Source: Cryobacterium arcticum
GTDB taxonomy: Bacteria; Actinomycetota; Actinomycetes; Actinomycetales; Microbacteriaceae
NCBI RefSeq assembly: GCF_003185895.1
Contig: NZ_QHLY01000007.1
Span: forward strand, 356,648 to 420,647
Direction: 5' to 3'
Length of the DNA stretch: 64,000 nucleotides
Shown in pieces: positions 1 through 6,816 of this stretch. The notes beneath the pieces are model-generated. The model was not told where the DNA came from. It searched no databases and saw only the letters and a list, made by a program, of their open reading frames with translations. The position numbers and the translations under genes were made by a program. How positions within the stretch are numbered: the first letter of the stretch is position 1; each line of letters begins with the position of its first letter.

Positions 1-290
1 TGCCCGCGCACCTGGGGCTGCAACCACAGGTGCTTCGCTTCGTACCGCACCGCGCCATCCGGACCATCATCGATTCGACGGATGCCGCCGCAGCCCACGA
101 AGGTTCGCGACCCGGGTTCTGCGCTCACCAACAGGAACTGGCCACGAGGCGGCACGAACTGCTCCGGGGTGGGGAAGGTGGTGCGGTAGCCGCCCGCCGC
201 CGGGAACGTCGACGCGCGGTCGCTGAAGTACTGGGTGAGGAGGCTGATCGACCCCGCATCGGTGACCGACACCGCTGTGAATTCTGGCAT
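1..290 (-). CDS. GNAT-family N-acetyltransferase, N-terminal part (cut by window edge)
   Basis: Reading the minus strand from an ATG at 290 gives 96 codons with no stop before the left edge, so the C-terminal part lies outside. The start of the protein is MPEFTAVSVTDAGS. Near the truncation (about residues 84-96) the stretch EAKHLWLQPQVRG resembles motif A of GNAT acetyltransferases, the strand leading into the acetyl-CoA pyrophosphate loop. A preceding VGCGGIRR stretch fits GNAT strand beta-3. The acetyl acceptor cannot be predicted. It is divergent from dapB across a 59-bp gap, with a TAGCCT -10 element 6 nt before its ATG, which supports this start. Confidence 0.72.
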   Translation of the reverse strand, partial: MPEFTAVSVTDAGSISLLTQYFSDRASTFPAAGGYRTTFPTPEQFVPPRGQFLLVSAEPGSRTFVGCGGIRRIDDGPDGAVRYEAKHLWLQPQVRG

Positions 291-296
291 GCCCCT

Positions 297-302
297 AGGC
301 TA
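297..302 (-). promoter_or_regulatory. -10 element TAGCCT for the GNAT gene
   Basis: TAGCCT on the minus strand ends 6 nt before the ATG at 290, predicting transcription from or very near the start codon (leaderless mRNA). Confidence 0.5.
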
Positions 303-337
303 CGTGCCGCGGCTTCGGTGGCAACCGCCACGGTTGG

Positions 338-343
338 TAGATT
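338..343 (+). promoter_or_regulatory. -10 element TAGATT for dapB
   Basis: TAGATT lies 6 nt before the dapB ATG at 350, and no Shine-Dalgarno sequence is visible, so a leaderless transcript is likely. It shares the 59-bp divergent gap with the GNAT promoter. Confidence 0.55.
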
Positions 344-349
344 GGCAGC

Positions 350-1165
350 ATGACAACACGGGTGGCCATCATCGGCGCAACGGGCAAGATGGGTCTCCTG
401 GTCTCCGACCTGGTCGAGGCGAATCCGGACTATGACCTGGTCGCCAAGCTCAACTCCTCCAGCGCCCTCTCCGAGATGCTCGGTGCCGATGTCGCGATCG
501 ACCTCACCGTTCCGGCGGTGAGCCAGGGCATCGTCGACTTCGCCATCGACAACGGCATCCGCGTGCTGGTCGGCACCTCGGGCTGGTCCCAGGCCCGCAT
601 CGACGCGCTGAGCCACAAGATCAAGGGCCGTACCGACGTCGGCGCCGTGATCATCCCCAACTTCTCGCTCGGCTCGGTGCTCGGCACCGCGTTCTCGGCC
701 CTCGCCGCCCGGTTCTTCGACTCGATCGAGATCATCGAGGCGCACCAGTCCGGCAAGGTCGACTCCCCGTCGGGCACGGCGGTGCGCACCGCGGAGCTGA
801 TGGCCGCTGCCCGCGCCGGTCTCGGCCCGGTCGCCGCCCCGCACGTCGATCAGCGCGCCCGTGGCCAGCAGATCGCCACCGTGCCGGTGCACAGCCTGCG
901 GATGGCCGGCGTGCTGGCCCGTCAGGACGTGATCTTCGGTGGTTCCGGCGAGACCCTCACCATCACCCACAACACCCTCTCCGCCGACGCCTATGAGCGC
1001 GGCATCCTGGTGGCCCTGGCTGCCGCCCGCAACTGCGTCGGGGTGACCGTGGGGCTCGACCAGCTCATCGACCTGGGCCTGTCCGGCGAGGTGGCCGAGC
1101 CGGCCGCCGTGGCCGAGGTACCGCCCGCCCGACCCGAAGACGCCGAGATGGAGCCCGGCGAATGA
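350..1165 (+). CDS. dapB: 4-hydroxy-tetrahydrodipicolinate reductase
   Basis: 271 aa, about the family length plus an acidic C-terminal tail. DapB reduces 4-hydroxy-tetrahydrodipicolinate with NAD(P)H in the cytoplasmic lysine/diaminopimelate pathway. The N-terminal dinucleotide-binding loop GATGKMG is at residues 9-15. The substrate-binding signature E-[LA]-H-H-x-x-K-x-D-A-P-S-G-T-A appears here as EAHQSGKVDSPSGTA (residues 130-144): H132 and K136 are kept, but the second histidine is Q133. The C-terminal substrate domain follows. The gene overlaps the next one by 4 nt (ATGA). In many actinobacteria thyX and dapA follow directly; here an unrelated minus-strand block intervenes and no thyX is seen. 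Confidence 0.95.
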   Translation: MTTRVAIIGATGKMGLLVSDLVEANPDYDLVAKLNSSSALSEMLGADVAIDLTVPAVSQGIVDFAIDNGIRVLVGTSGWSQARIDALSHKIKGRTDVGAVIIPNFSLGSVLGTAFSALAARFFDSIEIIEAHQSGKVDSPSGTAVRTAELMAAARAGLGPVAAPHVDQRARGQQIATVPVHSLRMAGVLARQDVIFGGSGETLTITHNTLSADAYERGILVALAAARNCVGVTVGLDQLIDLGLSGEVAEPAAVAEVPPARPEDAEMEPGE

Positions 1166-1605
1166 AGGGCCGCATTGCCGTCATCGTGATGGCGTTGCTC
1201 CTGGTCTTCTACCTGGTGCTGGTGGGCTGGCGGGCAGTCTTGTTCGTGCAGAGCGGCGAGCCGATCGGCATCATCATCGGTGTCGCCCTCATCGTGCTGC
1301 CCCTCATCGGCGCGTGGGCGCTGGTGCGAGAAATCAGCTTCGGCACGCGCTGCGAACGGCTGGTCAAGCAGCTGGACGCCGAGGGTGAACTCCCCGTCAA
1401 CGACCTGCCCAGCCGGCCGAGCGGCCGACCGTACCGCGACGCCGCCGACGCCCAGTTCCCGCAGTATCAGGCCGCAGTGGATGCCGCTCCCCAGGACTGG
1501 CGGGCCTGGTTCCGCCTGGGCCTGGCCTACGACGCCTCCGGCGACCGCCGCCGCGCCCGCTCCGCGCTCCGCACGGCCATGGCGCTGGAGAAGACCGCCT
1601 CCTGA
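1162..1605 (+). CDS. Small membrane protein with a TPR-like C-terminus
   Basis: 147 aa. Two hydrophobic segments are visible (about residues 5-26 and 35-54). A soluble C-terminal part follows, with DWRAWFRLGLAYDASGDRRRAR (about 111-132, quoted in part), which looks like a single tetratricopeptide-type helix pair. The start overlaps the dapB stop (ATGA), so the two are probably translationally coupled. I do not recognise a specific function; a TPR usually mediates protein contacts, so a membrane-anchored adaptor is a guess only. Confidence 0.75.
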   Translation: MKGRIAVIVMALLLVFYLVLVGWRAVLFVQSGEPIGIIIGVALIVLPLIGAWALVREISFGTRCERLVKQLDAEGELPVNDLPSRPSGRPYRDAADAQFPQYQAAVDAAPQDWRAWFRLGLAYDASGDRRRARSALRTAMALEKTAS

Positions 1606-1661
1606 CCCGCGTGCCGCGCCGCGCCGCCGGCGCCGCCGCCGCGCATTCCGGGCCTGAGCGT

Positions 1662-1726
1662 CGATTCGCGGGTGACGCGCCGATTCGCGCGTGGCGCGCC
1701 ACCGGCGAAGCGGCGCCTGACCCGCG
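1662..1726. repeat. 65-bp imperfect palindromic repeat, copy 1
   Basis: The unit runs from CGATTCGCGGGTGACGC to CTGACCCGCG. Its centre is GTGGCGCGCCAC, a perfect 12-bp palindrome, and the outer arms (CGCGGGT / ACCCGCG) are also inverted, so the unit can fold into one long hairpin. Copies 2 and 3 share the core with only a few changes. It lies in the 311-bp gap between the TPR-like protein and the AbiEi-like gene (1606-1916), which contains copies 1 and 2 and no credible gene. Confidence 0.85.
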
Positions 1727-1823
1727 CATCCGGTCTCGGTCCGCTCTGCCTCACGTCAGCCGCCCCGTTGCGGGCGTGCGCACCGACCGGGACGGCGCGG
1801 CGTCGCCCTGATGCCCATAGCCG

Positions 1824-1888
1824 CGATTCGCGGGTGACGCGCCGGTTCGCGCGTGGCGCGCCACCGGCGAAGCGGCGCCTGACCCGCG
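1824..1888. repeat. 65-bp imperfect palindromic repeat, copy 2
   Basis: Nearly identical to copy 1 and in the same orientation, 97 bp downstream. It differs in the left arm (GCCGGTTCG versus GCCGATTCG), where the copy 3 arm matches this version. Confidence 0.85.
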
Positions 1889-1916
1889 CGACGGCGTTTC
1901 GCCGCGGGGCGGCCCG

Positions 1917-2897
1917 TCAACGGAGGAGCAGCCGGGGACGCCCGGGTGTGAGCCCCAGAAACGCCAGCCGGGCCGTCATCCGGGGAACGCTCTGGCTCGT
2001 GACGTGATCCCACCGCACGAAACCAGCCACCTGTCGCCGGATGGCGTCCTCGCGAAGCTTCTCCTCGTAGATCACCTCTGCCGTGGTGCGCCCGTTGAGC
2101 ATGACAGGATCGAAATACTTGATCCTGCCGTCGCTCTCTCCCACACCGCGAACGGTTCGCCAGAAGAAGTCGGTGAAGACCGTTCGGTCACCGATATCGA
2201 ACGGATGCTGCAGTTCCGGTTCCGGAAATCCTGCCAGCGCGATAGTCACGCGCCCTCCCGATTCGTCGGGTGAACCCGACAGCGTGGTGGCGAAGTCGAT
2301 CACGACTCGCGCCCGAACCGAACCTCGGAACGGCAGCATGCGCTCCCAGGTCGCCAGGAGGGTGGCCTTATCGGTGAGGGGCGGAATCTGCCCGGTCCGA
2401 TCGACAGCCAGCGCGCGATCGGCCGCGGCGACCGCCGGCCGGAGATTCACGACGGTGGCGAGTTCGATCACGGTGCGGGCGACGGACGTGACGAGAACCC
2501 CCTGCAGGATGCTCACATCGAGAGCGTCGTACCCCACCGCGTGCTTGCGGATCCTCGGTTCCGACCGACCCCCGGATGCTCGTTCGGTGAGGAAATGCAC
2601 CTCGTCCGGCCACGGAGCCAGAAGCGGGAGCTGCCAGAGCGCAGCGGCCGACTGGTGGGACAGGGGGAGTGCACCCTGTCTGCTGAGCGAGGCTGCTCGC
2701 GCCTTCAGCGCGTACCGCTGATCGCGGTCCAAAGCACCCCACACCTCGACCGGACAGTACTGCCCCCAACCGACGCGGTGGAGGTGGCCGCGTTCGGCGC
2801 CTCGGCGCAGCCTGAGGTCGGTGCCGAAAGCCCGCCGGTAATCGGCGGCCAACAGAAGCTCGGGAGCAAGGTCTGGCGGACCAGGGCGAGTAGTCAT
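1917..2897 (-). CDS. AbiEi-like winged-helix protein with a DUF559/Vsr-like nuclease C-terminus (orphan)
   Basis: 326 aa. The N-terminal region (about 15-50, including RRGAERGHLHRVGWGQYCP) resembles the winged-helix start of actinobacterial AbiEi-type antitoxin-domain proteins. The C-terminal part has D243 (in FTDFFW), then E254-S-D256-G-R-I-K260 and EEKLREDAIRRQVAGFVRW (278-296). This layout resembles the PD-(D/E)xK core seen in DUF559/Vsr-like domains. No AbiEii-type nucleotidyltransferase toxin lies next to it. The gene is bracketed by 65-bp palindromic repeats (copies 1-2 on one side, copy 3 on the other). The ATG at 2897 has CAGACT 6 nt upstream, a weaker -10. The assignment is by recalled family pattern; a regulator or restriction-like function is possible. 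Confidence 0.7.
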   Translation of the reverse strand: MTTRPGPPDLAPELLLAADYRRAFGTDLRLRRGAERGHLHRVGWGQYCPVEVWGALDRDQRYALKARAASLSRQGALPLSHQSAAALWQLPLLAPWPDEVHFLTERASGGRSEPRIRKHAVGYDALDVSILQGVLVTSVARTVIELATVVNLRPAVAAADRALAVDRTGQIPPLTDKATLLATWERMLPFRGSVRARVVIDFATTLSGSPDESGGRVTIALAGFPEPELQHPFDIGDRTVFTDFFWRTVRGVGESDGRIKYFDPVMLNGRTTAEVIYEEKLREDAIRRQVAGFVRWDHVTSQSVPRMTARLAFLGLTPGRPRLLLR

Positions 2898-3008
2898 TCC
2901 GTGAGTCTGAACTCGAGCGGGAGTATGCAGTCTTCAGAGTTCGGGCCGGCGCAGTTCTCCGCTCGACGACGCCTGTGGAGGACCGGGCGCGCCGGGCATC
3001 GCGCGCCG

Positions 3009-3073
3009 CGATCCGCGGGTGCCGCGCCGGTTCGCGCGTGGCGCGCCACCGGCGAAGCGGCGCCTGACCCGCG
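3009..3073. repeat. 65-bp imperfect palindromic repeat, copy 3, plus a 17-bp fragment
   Basis: Same unit and orientation as the copies at 1662 and 1824. Flanking AATCG extends the right arm so that CGATCCGCGGGT and ACCCGCGAATCG are near-perfect terminal inverted repeats. A partial copy of the right half (ACCGGCGAAGCGGCGCC) recurs at 3087-3103. It lies in the 236-bp gap upstream of the AbiEi-like gene, which is otherwise without visible features. Confidence 0.85.
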
Positions 3074-3133
3074 AATCGTCCCACTGACCGGCGAAGCGGC
3101 GCCGCGAATCGCCGGGGCCCGGAAACCCACGCG

Positions 3134-4018
3134 TCAGCGCAGCATCCAGGTGACCGCCTCGGCGGCCGTGCGGTGGGTGAACGTGAAGCCGTCGGCCTGC
3201 AGCTTCTCCGAACTCACCCGCTGGTCGGCCAGTAACAGCTGCCGGGCGGCATCCTGCAGCGCCAGGGTGAGCACCTGCTCGGGTACCGGCACGAAGAACG
3301 GCCGCCGCAGCGCCGTAGAGACGGCACGGATGACGTCGTTGGCGGTCGCGGGGGTGGGGCCGGTGAGGTTGACCGGTCCGCTCAACTCCGAGCTGAGCAG
3401 GTGCACGATGGCGGCGGCCTCGTCGTGCAGGCTCACCCACGGCCAGGTCTGCGTACCCCGGCCCAGCGGGCCGCCGAAACCGAGCTTGACGATCGGCAGC
3501 AACGGTTTCAGGGCGCCGCCCTTGGCCAGCACCAGGCCGGTGCGCAGCAGCACCACCCGGGTCGACTCCGGAGCGAGACGGGCCTCGTCCTCCCATTTCA
3601 CGACCACGGTGGCGAGGAAGTCGGAGCCGGGAGCGGACTCCTCGGTGAGGAGCTCGCCCGGTCGGTTGCCGTAGAACCCCACCGCCGACGCGTTCAGCAG
3701 CACCGCAGGCGGGGTGCTGCTGCGGCGCATCGCATCCGTGAGGGTGCGCGCGGCCACCACCCTGGACTCCATGATCTGGCGCCGGTACGCCTTCGTCCAC
3801 GGCAGCCGCCCGATCGAGGCGCCCGAGAGGTTCACGACGGCATCCACCCCGTCGAACACCGCCGGGTCGAGGTCGAGGGTCGCCGGGTCCCAGCGCACCT
3901 CCGCCTGGCTCCGCGGCGGTCGGCGCACGAGCCGCAGCACGGTGTGGCCGGCTGCCTCCAGCTGGCGGGTGAGTTCGGTGCCGATGAGCCCTGAGGCACC
4001 GGAGATCAGTACGCGCAT
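3134..4018 (-). CDS. TIGR01777-family NAD(P)-dependent epimerase-like protein
   Basis: 294 aa, the normal family length. It begins MRVLISGASGLIGTELTRQL, with the Rossmann GxSGLIG nucleotide-binding motif at residues 7-13. NASAVGFYGN (about 110-119) and the C-terminal TFTHRTAAEAVTWML (DUF1731 region) are typical of TIGR01777 proteins of the extended SDR superfamily. The substrate of this family is generally unknown. It is followed on the same strand upstream by an OsmC gene with 19 bp between them, so the two are probably cotranscribed (OsmC first). Confidence 0.88.
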   Translation of the reverse strand: MRVLISGASGLIGTELTRQLEAAGHTVLRLVRRPPRSQAEVRWDPATLDLDPAVFDGVDAVVNLSGASIGRLPWTKAYRRQIMESRVVAARTLTDAMRRSSTPPAVLLNASAVGFYGNRPGELLTEESAPGSDFLATVVVKWEDEARLAPESTRVVLLRTGLVLAKGGALKPLLPIVKLGFGGPLGRGTQTWPWVSLHDEAAAIVHLLSSELSGPVNLTGPTPATANDVIRAVSTALRRPFFVPVPEQVLTLALQDAARQLLLADQRVSSEKLQADGFTFTHRTAAEAVTWMLR

Positions 4019-4037
4019 GATGTCGTCCCCTTCCCGC

Positions 4038-4463
4038 TCAGGCCAGTTCGGCTTCGATGGTGATCGAAATGCCCGCGAGCGCCTGCGAGATCGGGCAATT
4101 CAGCTTCGCGTCCTGGGCGAAAGCCTCGAACTCCTCCTCGGTGACGCCGGGAACCCGGGCGCTCACCAGCAGGTGGCTGCCGGTGACGCCGGTGCCGGGC
4201 ACGAAGGTGACCGCCGCGGTGGTCTGGATGCTGTCGGGGGAGTGACCGGCGGTGGCGAGGATGTTGGCCAAGGCCATCGAGAAGCAGGAGGCGTGCGCGG
4301 CCCCCAACAGCTCCTCGGGGTTGGTCGTGTTCTTCGCGCCCTCCGCGCGGGCCTTCCAGTTGACCGGGAACGATCCGGCGGAGGAGGAGTCCAGCGTCAC
4401 CACGCCTGAACCCTTCATCAGATCGCCGGTCCACACGGTGGTTGCTTCGCTGGTCAGGGCCAT
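4038..4463 (-). CDS. OsmC family peroxiredoxin-like protein
   Basis: 141 aa. The two catalytic cysteines of the Ohr/OsmC fold are visible in AHASCFSMAL and KLNCPISQAL. These residues reduce organic hydroperoxides using dithiol donors in the cytoplasm. NTTNPEELLGAAHA is the OsmC-branch signature. The ATG at 4463 has a strong AGGAGGT Shine-Dalgarno sequence. A second paralogue sits at 60327. Nearby thioredoxin-type genes on the same strand suggest a thiol/peroxide context, though cotranscription with them is not shown. Confidence 0.92.
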   Translation of the reverse strand: MALTSEATTVWTGDLMKGSGVVTLDSSSAGSFPVNWKARAEGAKNTTNPEELLGAAHASCFSMALANILATAGHSPDSIQTTAAVTFVPGTGVTGSHLLVSARVPGVTEEEFEAFAQDAKLNCPISQALAGISITIEAELA

Positions 4464-4576
4464 GGTGTTACCTCCTGGAAGTGGATCATCAGCCTAACCG
4501 GCAGCGCTGGATCGTTCACAGGGAATCGCCGCATCGAGACCCCGCCGCGGCGGCAGGCGCCGGCGCGGCCGACGGG

Positions 4577-5059
4577 TCAGGAGGCGGCAGGCGCGCGACT
4601 GAGAATGCGGGCCCGCACCAGCAGGAGATAGAGCTGGCAGCCGAGGCAGTAGTCGAATGCGGCATTCAGGAACGCGGCCACGAACGCGGCCGCTGCGGCG
4701 ATGGGCACGGCGGCGGCCACCCCGGCCAGGCCCAGCACCACGCCGATCACCGCGACCAGCAGGCCGACCCCCTGCGCGAAGGTGGGCGGCGCCGGGTCCT
4801 CGAGGGCCTCCGGCGGGCTGAGCCGCGGGCGCACCAGCTTTTTGAAGAGCAGACCGTATGGATGCCGGCCGCCGGCGAACGCGCCCCAGGCGAACACGGC
4901 GGTCTGCAGGGCCAGCAGCGTGAGGGCGCCACCGGATGCGCCGACCAGCGCCAGAAAGATCACCGCGAGCAGAATCACGGCCGTGATCAGGGCGCCGAAG
5001 CGAGGTCCGCGCGGGTCGATTCGGGGCCGGCCGGCCGTCGTGGTCATGGAGGTGGTCAT
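4577..5059 (-). CDS. DUF4395 membrane protein with a CxxC pair
   Basis: 160 aa. Hydrophobic segments occur at about residues 24-60 and 92-135. The GGRHPYGLLFKKLVRPRL loop and the C-terminal FDYCLGCQLYLLL are characteristic of DUF4395. The CLGC pair is a conserved cysteine motif that could exchange disulfides. It follows a membrane-anchored thioredoxin gene on the same strand with 55 bp between them, a common actinobacterial pairing. A second in-frame ATG at 5047 is a possible alternative start. No experimentally settled function is known to me. Confidence 0.85.
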   Translation of the reverse strand: MTTSMTTTAGRPRIDPRGPRFGALITAVILLAVIFLALVGASGGALTLLALQTAVFAWGAFAGGRHPYGLLFKKLVRPRLSPPEALEDPAPPTFAQGVGLLVAVIGVVLGLAGVAAAVPIAAAAAFVAAFLNAAFDYCLGCQLYLLLVRARILSRAPAAS

Positions 5060-5114
5060 CGGGACTCCTGTGTTCGGGACGAACCTGGATCGAACGGGGT
5101 GGGGCAGGGAGTAG

Positions 5115-5582
5115 TCAGCCCGCCGGGCGCGGTGCGCCGGCGAGGTCGTCGAGTTCGGCGTTCAGGGCGGCCCGGTTGGGCACGCCGCCCACCCGGGACC
5201 GAACCCGGCCCGCGCCATCCAACACCAGCGTGGTGGGGGTCTGCAGAACGTTGAAGCGTCGGGCCAGGTCGGCGCGATGGGTGAGGTCGACGTCGACGTG
5301 GCGCACCCCGGTGCGAGCGTCGGCCAGTTGGCGCAGCAGCGTGCTCGTGCCGGGGCACTTGGCGCAGAACTCGGTGGAGAACTGCAGCAGAGTGGCATCG
5401 GCACCGAACGAGGTGTCGACGACCGAAGGATCGATGCCGAGTTCGCGGGCCGACACCGTGACAATGGCGGATGCACCGGCCCGGCTGGCCACCCGACCCT
5501 GTCGTCGGCGCCAGATCAGGCCGAGCCCGGTCGTGGCCGCGACCAACAGCACGATCACGAGGAGCGCGGCGGCCGGGTTCAT
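5115..5582 (-). CDS. Membrane-anchored thioredoxin-family protein
   Basis: 155 aa from the ATG at 5582. Residues 1-25 (MNPAAALLVIVLLVAATTG...) form one membrane anchor. The thioredoxin-like domain follows with LLQFSTEFCAKCPGTS: active site CAKC, preceded by the strand that normally reads FWATWC. The cis-proline region is VLQTPTTLVLD. It probably acts as a thiol-disulfide oxidoreductase at the membrane, with the DUF4395 protein encoded next. An upstream in-frame ATG at 5618 would add 12 arginine-rich residues ahead of the anchor. I prefer 5582 because a TAGCCT -10 element sits 7 nt before it. Confidence 0.85.
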   Translation of the reverse strand: MNPAAALLVIVLLVAATTGLGLIWRRRQGRVASRAGASAIVTVSARELGIDPSVVDTSFGADATLLQFSTEFCAKCPGTSTLLRQLADARTGVRHVDVDLTHRADLARRFNVLQTPTTLVLDGAGRVRSRVGGVPNRAALNAELDDLAGAPRPAG

Positions 5583-5589
5583 GCAGGCG

Positions 5590-5595
5590 AGGCTA
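5590..5595 (-). promoter_or_regulatory. -10 element TAGCCT for the thioredoxin gene
   Basis: It ends 7 nt before the ATG at 5582 and lies inside the longer reading of the ORF, so it argues for the shorter protein. Confidence 0.5.
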
Positions 5596-5770
5596 CGCCG
5601 CGGGCGCGACGTGATCACGCGTGTGACGGCAGATTACGTCGCTCACCCGCGGCGGCCGTGCCCCGGGTCCGATGCCGGCACCCCGTCGAACAGCACTCTC
5701 GCGCCCGTGAAGAGACGCACTAAACGCGCGCGAGCGGGCGCCAGACGGCGCAGGACGGCGCGCTAGACGA

Positions 5771-5776
5771 TAACCT
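5771..5776 (+). promoter_or_regulatory. -10 element TAACCT for dapA
   Basis: TAACCT is 7 nt before the GTG start at 5784. No ribosome-binding site is visible, as expected for a leaderless transcript. Confidence 0.55.
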
Positions 5777-5783
5777 GTAAAAC

Positions 5784-6761
5784 GTGTCTACTCCTTTCAA
5801 CCCTTTCGGGCAGGTCCTTGTCGCCCTGGTGACGCCGTTCACCGCTGACGGAGAGGTCGACTGGGCCGGCGTCGAGAAGCACATCGACGACGTCATCACC
5901 GCGGGAGCAGACGGCATCGTCGTCACCGGCACCACCGGTGAGACCTCCACTCTCACCGACCCGGAGAAGCTCCGACTGGTGGAAGTGGGCAAGGATGTCG
6001 CGGCCGGCCGGGCCAAGATCATCACCGGCGGCGGATCCAACGAGACCGCGCACGCGATGCAGCTCGCCCGGCAGAGCGAGAAGGCCGGCGCCGACGGCAA
6101 CATGATCGTCACGCCGTACTACAACAAGCCCACCCAGGCGGGTGTGCTCACGCACTTCCGCATGATCGCGGATGCCACCGACCTGCCGGTGATCCTGTAC
6201 GACATTCCCGGACGCACGGGCATCCCGATCAACTATGAAACCATCCTGCGCGCCGCGAAGCATCCGAACATCCTCGCGGTCAAGGACGCCAAGGGCGACC
6301 TCGCCCAGGTGAGCCGGGTGCTCAACCAGACCGATCTGCTCTACTTCTCCGGCGACGACCCCAACGTGCTGCCGCACCTGTCGATCGGTGCCACCGGACT
6401 GATCGGCGTCACCGCCAACATCGCCGCCAAGCCGTACCGGCAGATGGTCGACGCCGTCAATGCGGGCGACCTCAAGGCGGCAACGCTGGCGCACCAGCAG
6501 CTCGAGCCACTCGTGCGCGCCGTGATGACGCACGTGCCCGGCACGGTGGCCGCGAAGTACATCCTGCACGGCCTCGGTCGCATCGGCAGCCCACGGGTGC
6601 GCCTGCCCCTGGTGGGCCCGGAGGAATCCGAGGCCGCCATGATCGAAGACGAAATCGACCTCGTCCGCAACATCCCCGGCGTCGACTTCACCAACTTCCG
6701 CCCAGACCGCAACGCTGCCGCCGGTGGCGCGCTGCCCAAGGTCGCCGGAACCACACGCTAA
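5784..6761 (+). CDS. dapA: 4-hydroxy-tetrahydrodipicolinate synthase
   Basis: 325 aa with a GTG start. DapA condenses pyruvate with aspartate semialdehyde, the first committed step to lysine and diaminopimelate. It is a TIM-barrel aldolase: GTTGETSTL (about 50-58) is the pyruvate-binding loop, YYNKPTQAG holds the catalytic tyrosine, and K167 in NILAVKDAKGDL is the Schiff-base lysine. It is about 55 bp before rnj and shares its orientation, the usual actinobacterial dapA-rnj order. Confidence 0.96.
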   Translation: MSTPFNPFGQVLVALVTPFTADGEVDWAGVEKHIDDVITAGADGIVVTGTTGETSTLTDPEKLRLVEVGKDVAAGRAKIITGGGSNETAHAMQLARQSEKAGADGNMIVTPYYNKPTQAGVLTHFRMIADATDLPVILYDIPGRTGIPINYETILRAAKHPNILAVKDAKGDLAQVSRVLNQTDLLYFSGDDPNVLPHLSIGATGLIGVTANIAAKPYRQMVDAVNAGDLKAATLAHQQLEPLVRAVMTHVPGTVAAKYILHGLGRIGSPRVRLPLVGPEESEAAMIEDEIDLVRNIPGVDFTNFRPDRNAAAGGALPKVAGTTR

Positions 6762-6816
6762 AAGAAACACGCACGACCCAGACTCCAGCACCACCAACTC
6801 CACAATAGGAGGGCTT

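Noticed and set aside
125..970. 281-aa minus-strand ORF across dapB
   Set aside because: It is antisense to a clearly conserved gene, with Gly/Asp/Arg/His-rich low-complexity sequence typical of high-G+C shadow frames.
1606..5700. Mobile element or prophage in the dapB-dapA interval
   Set aside because: Palindromic repeats and an orphan gene are present, but no transposase, integrase, target duplication or att site is visible; the other genes are chromosomal house-keeping types.
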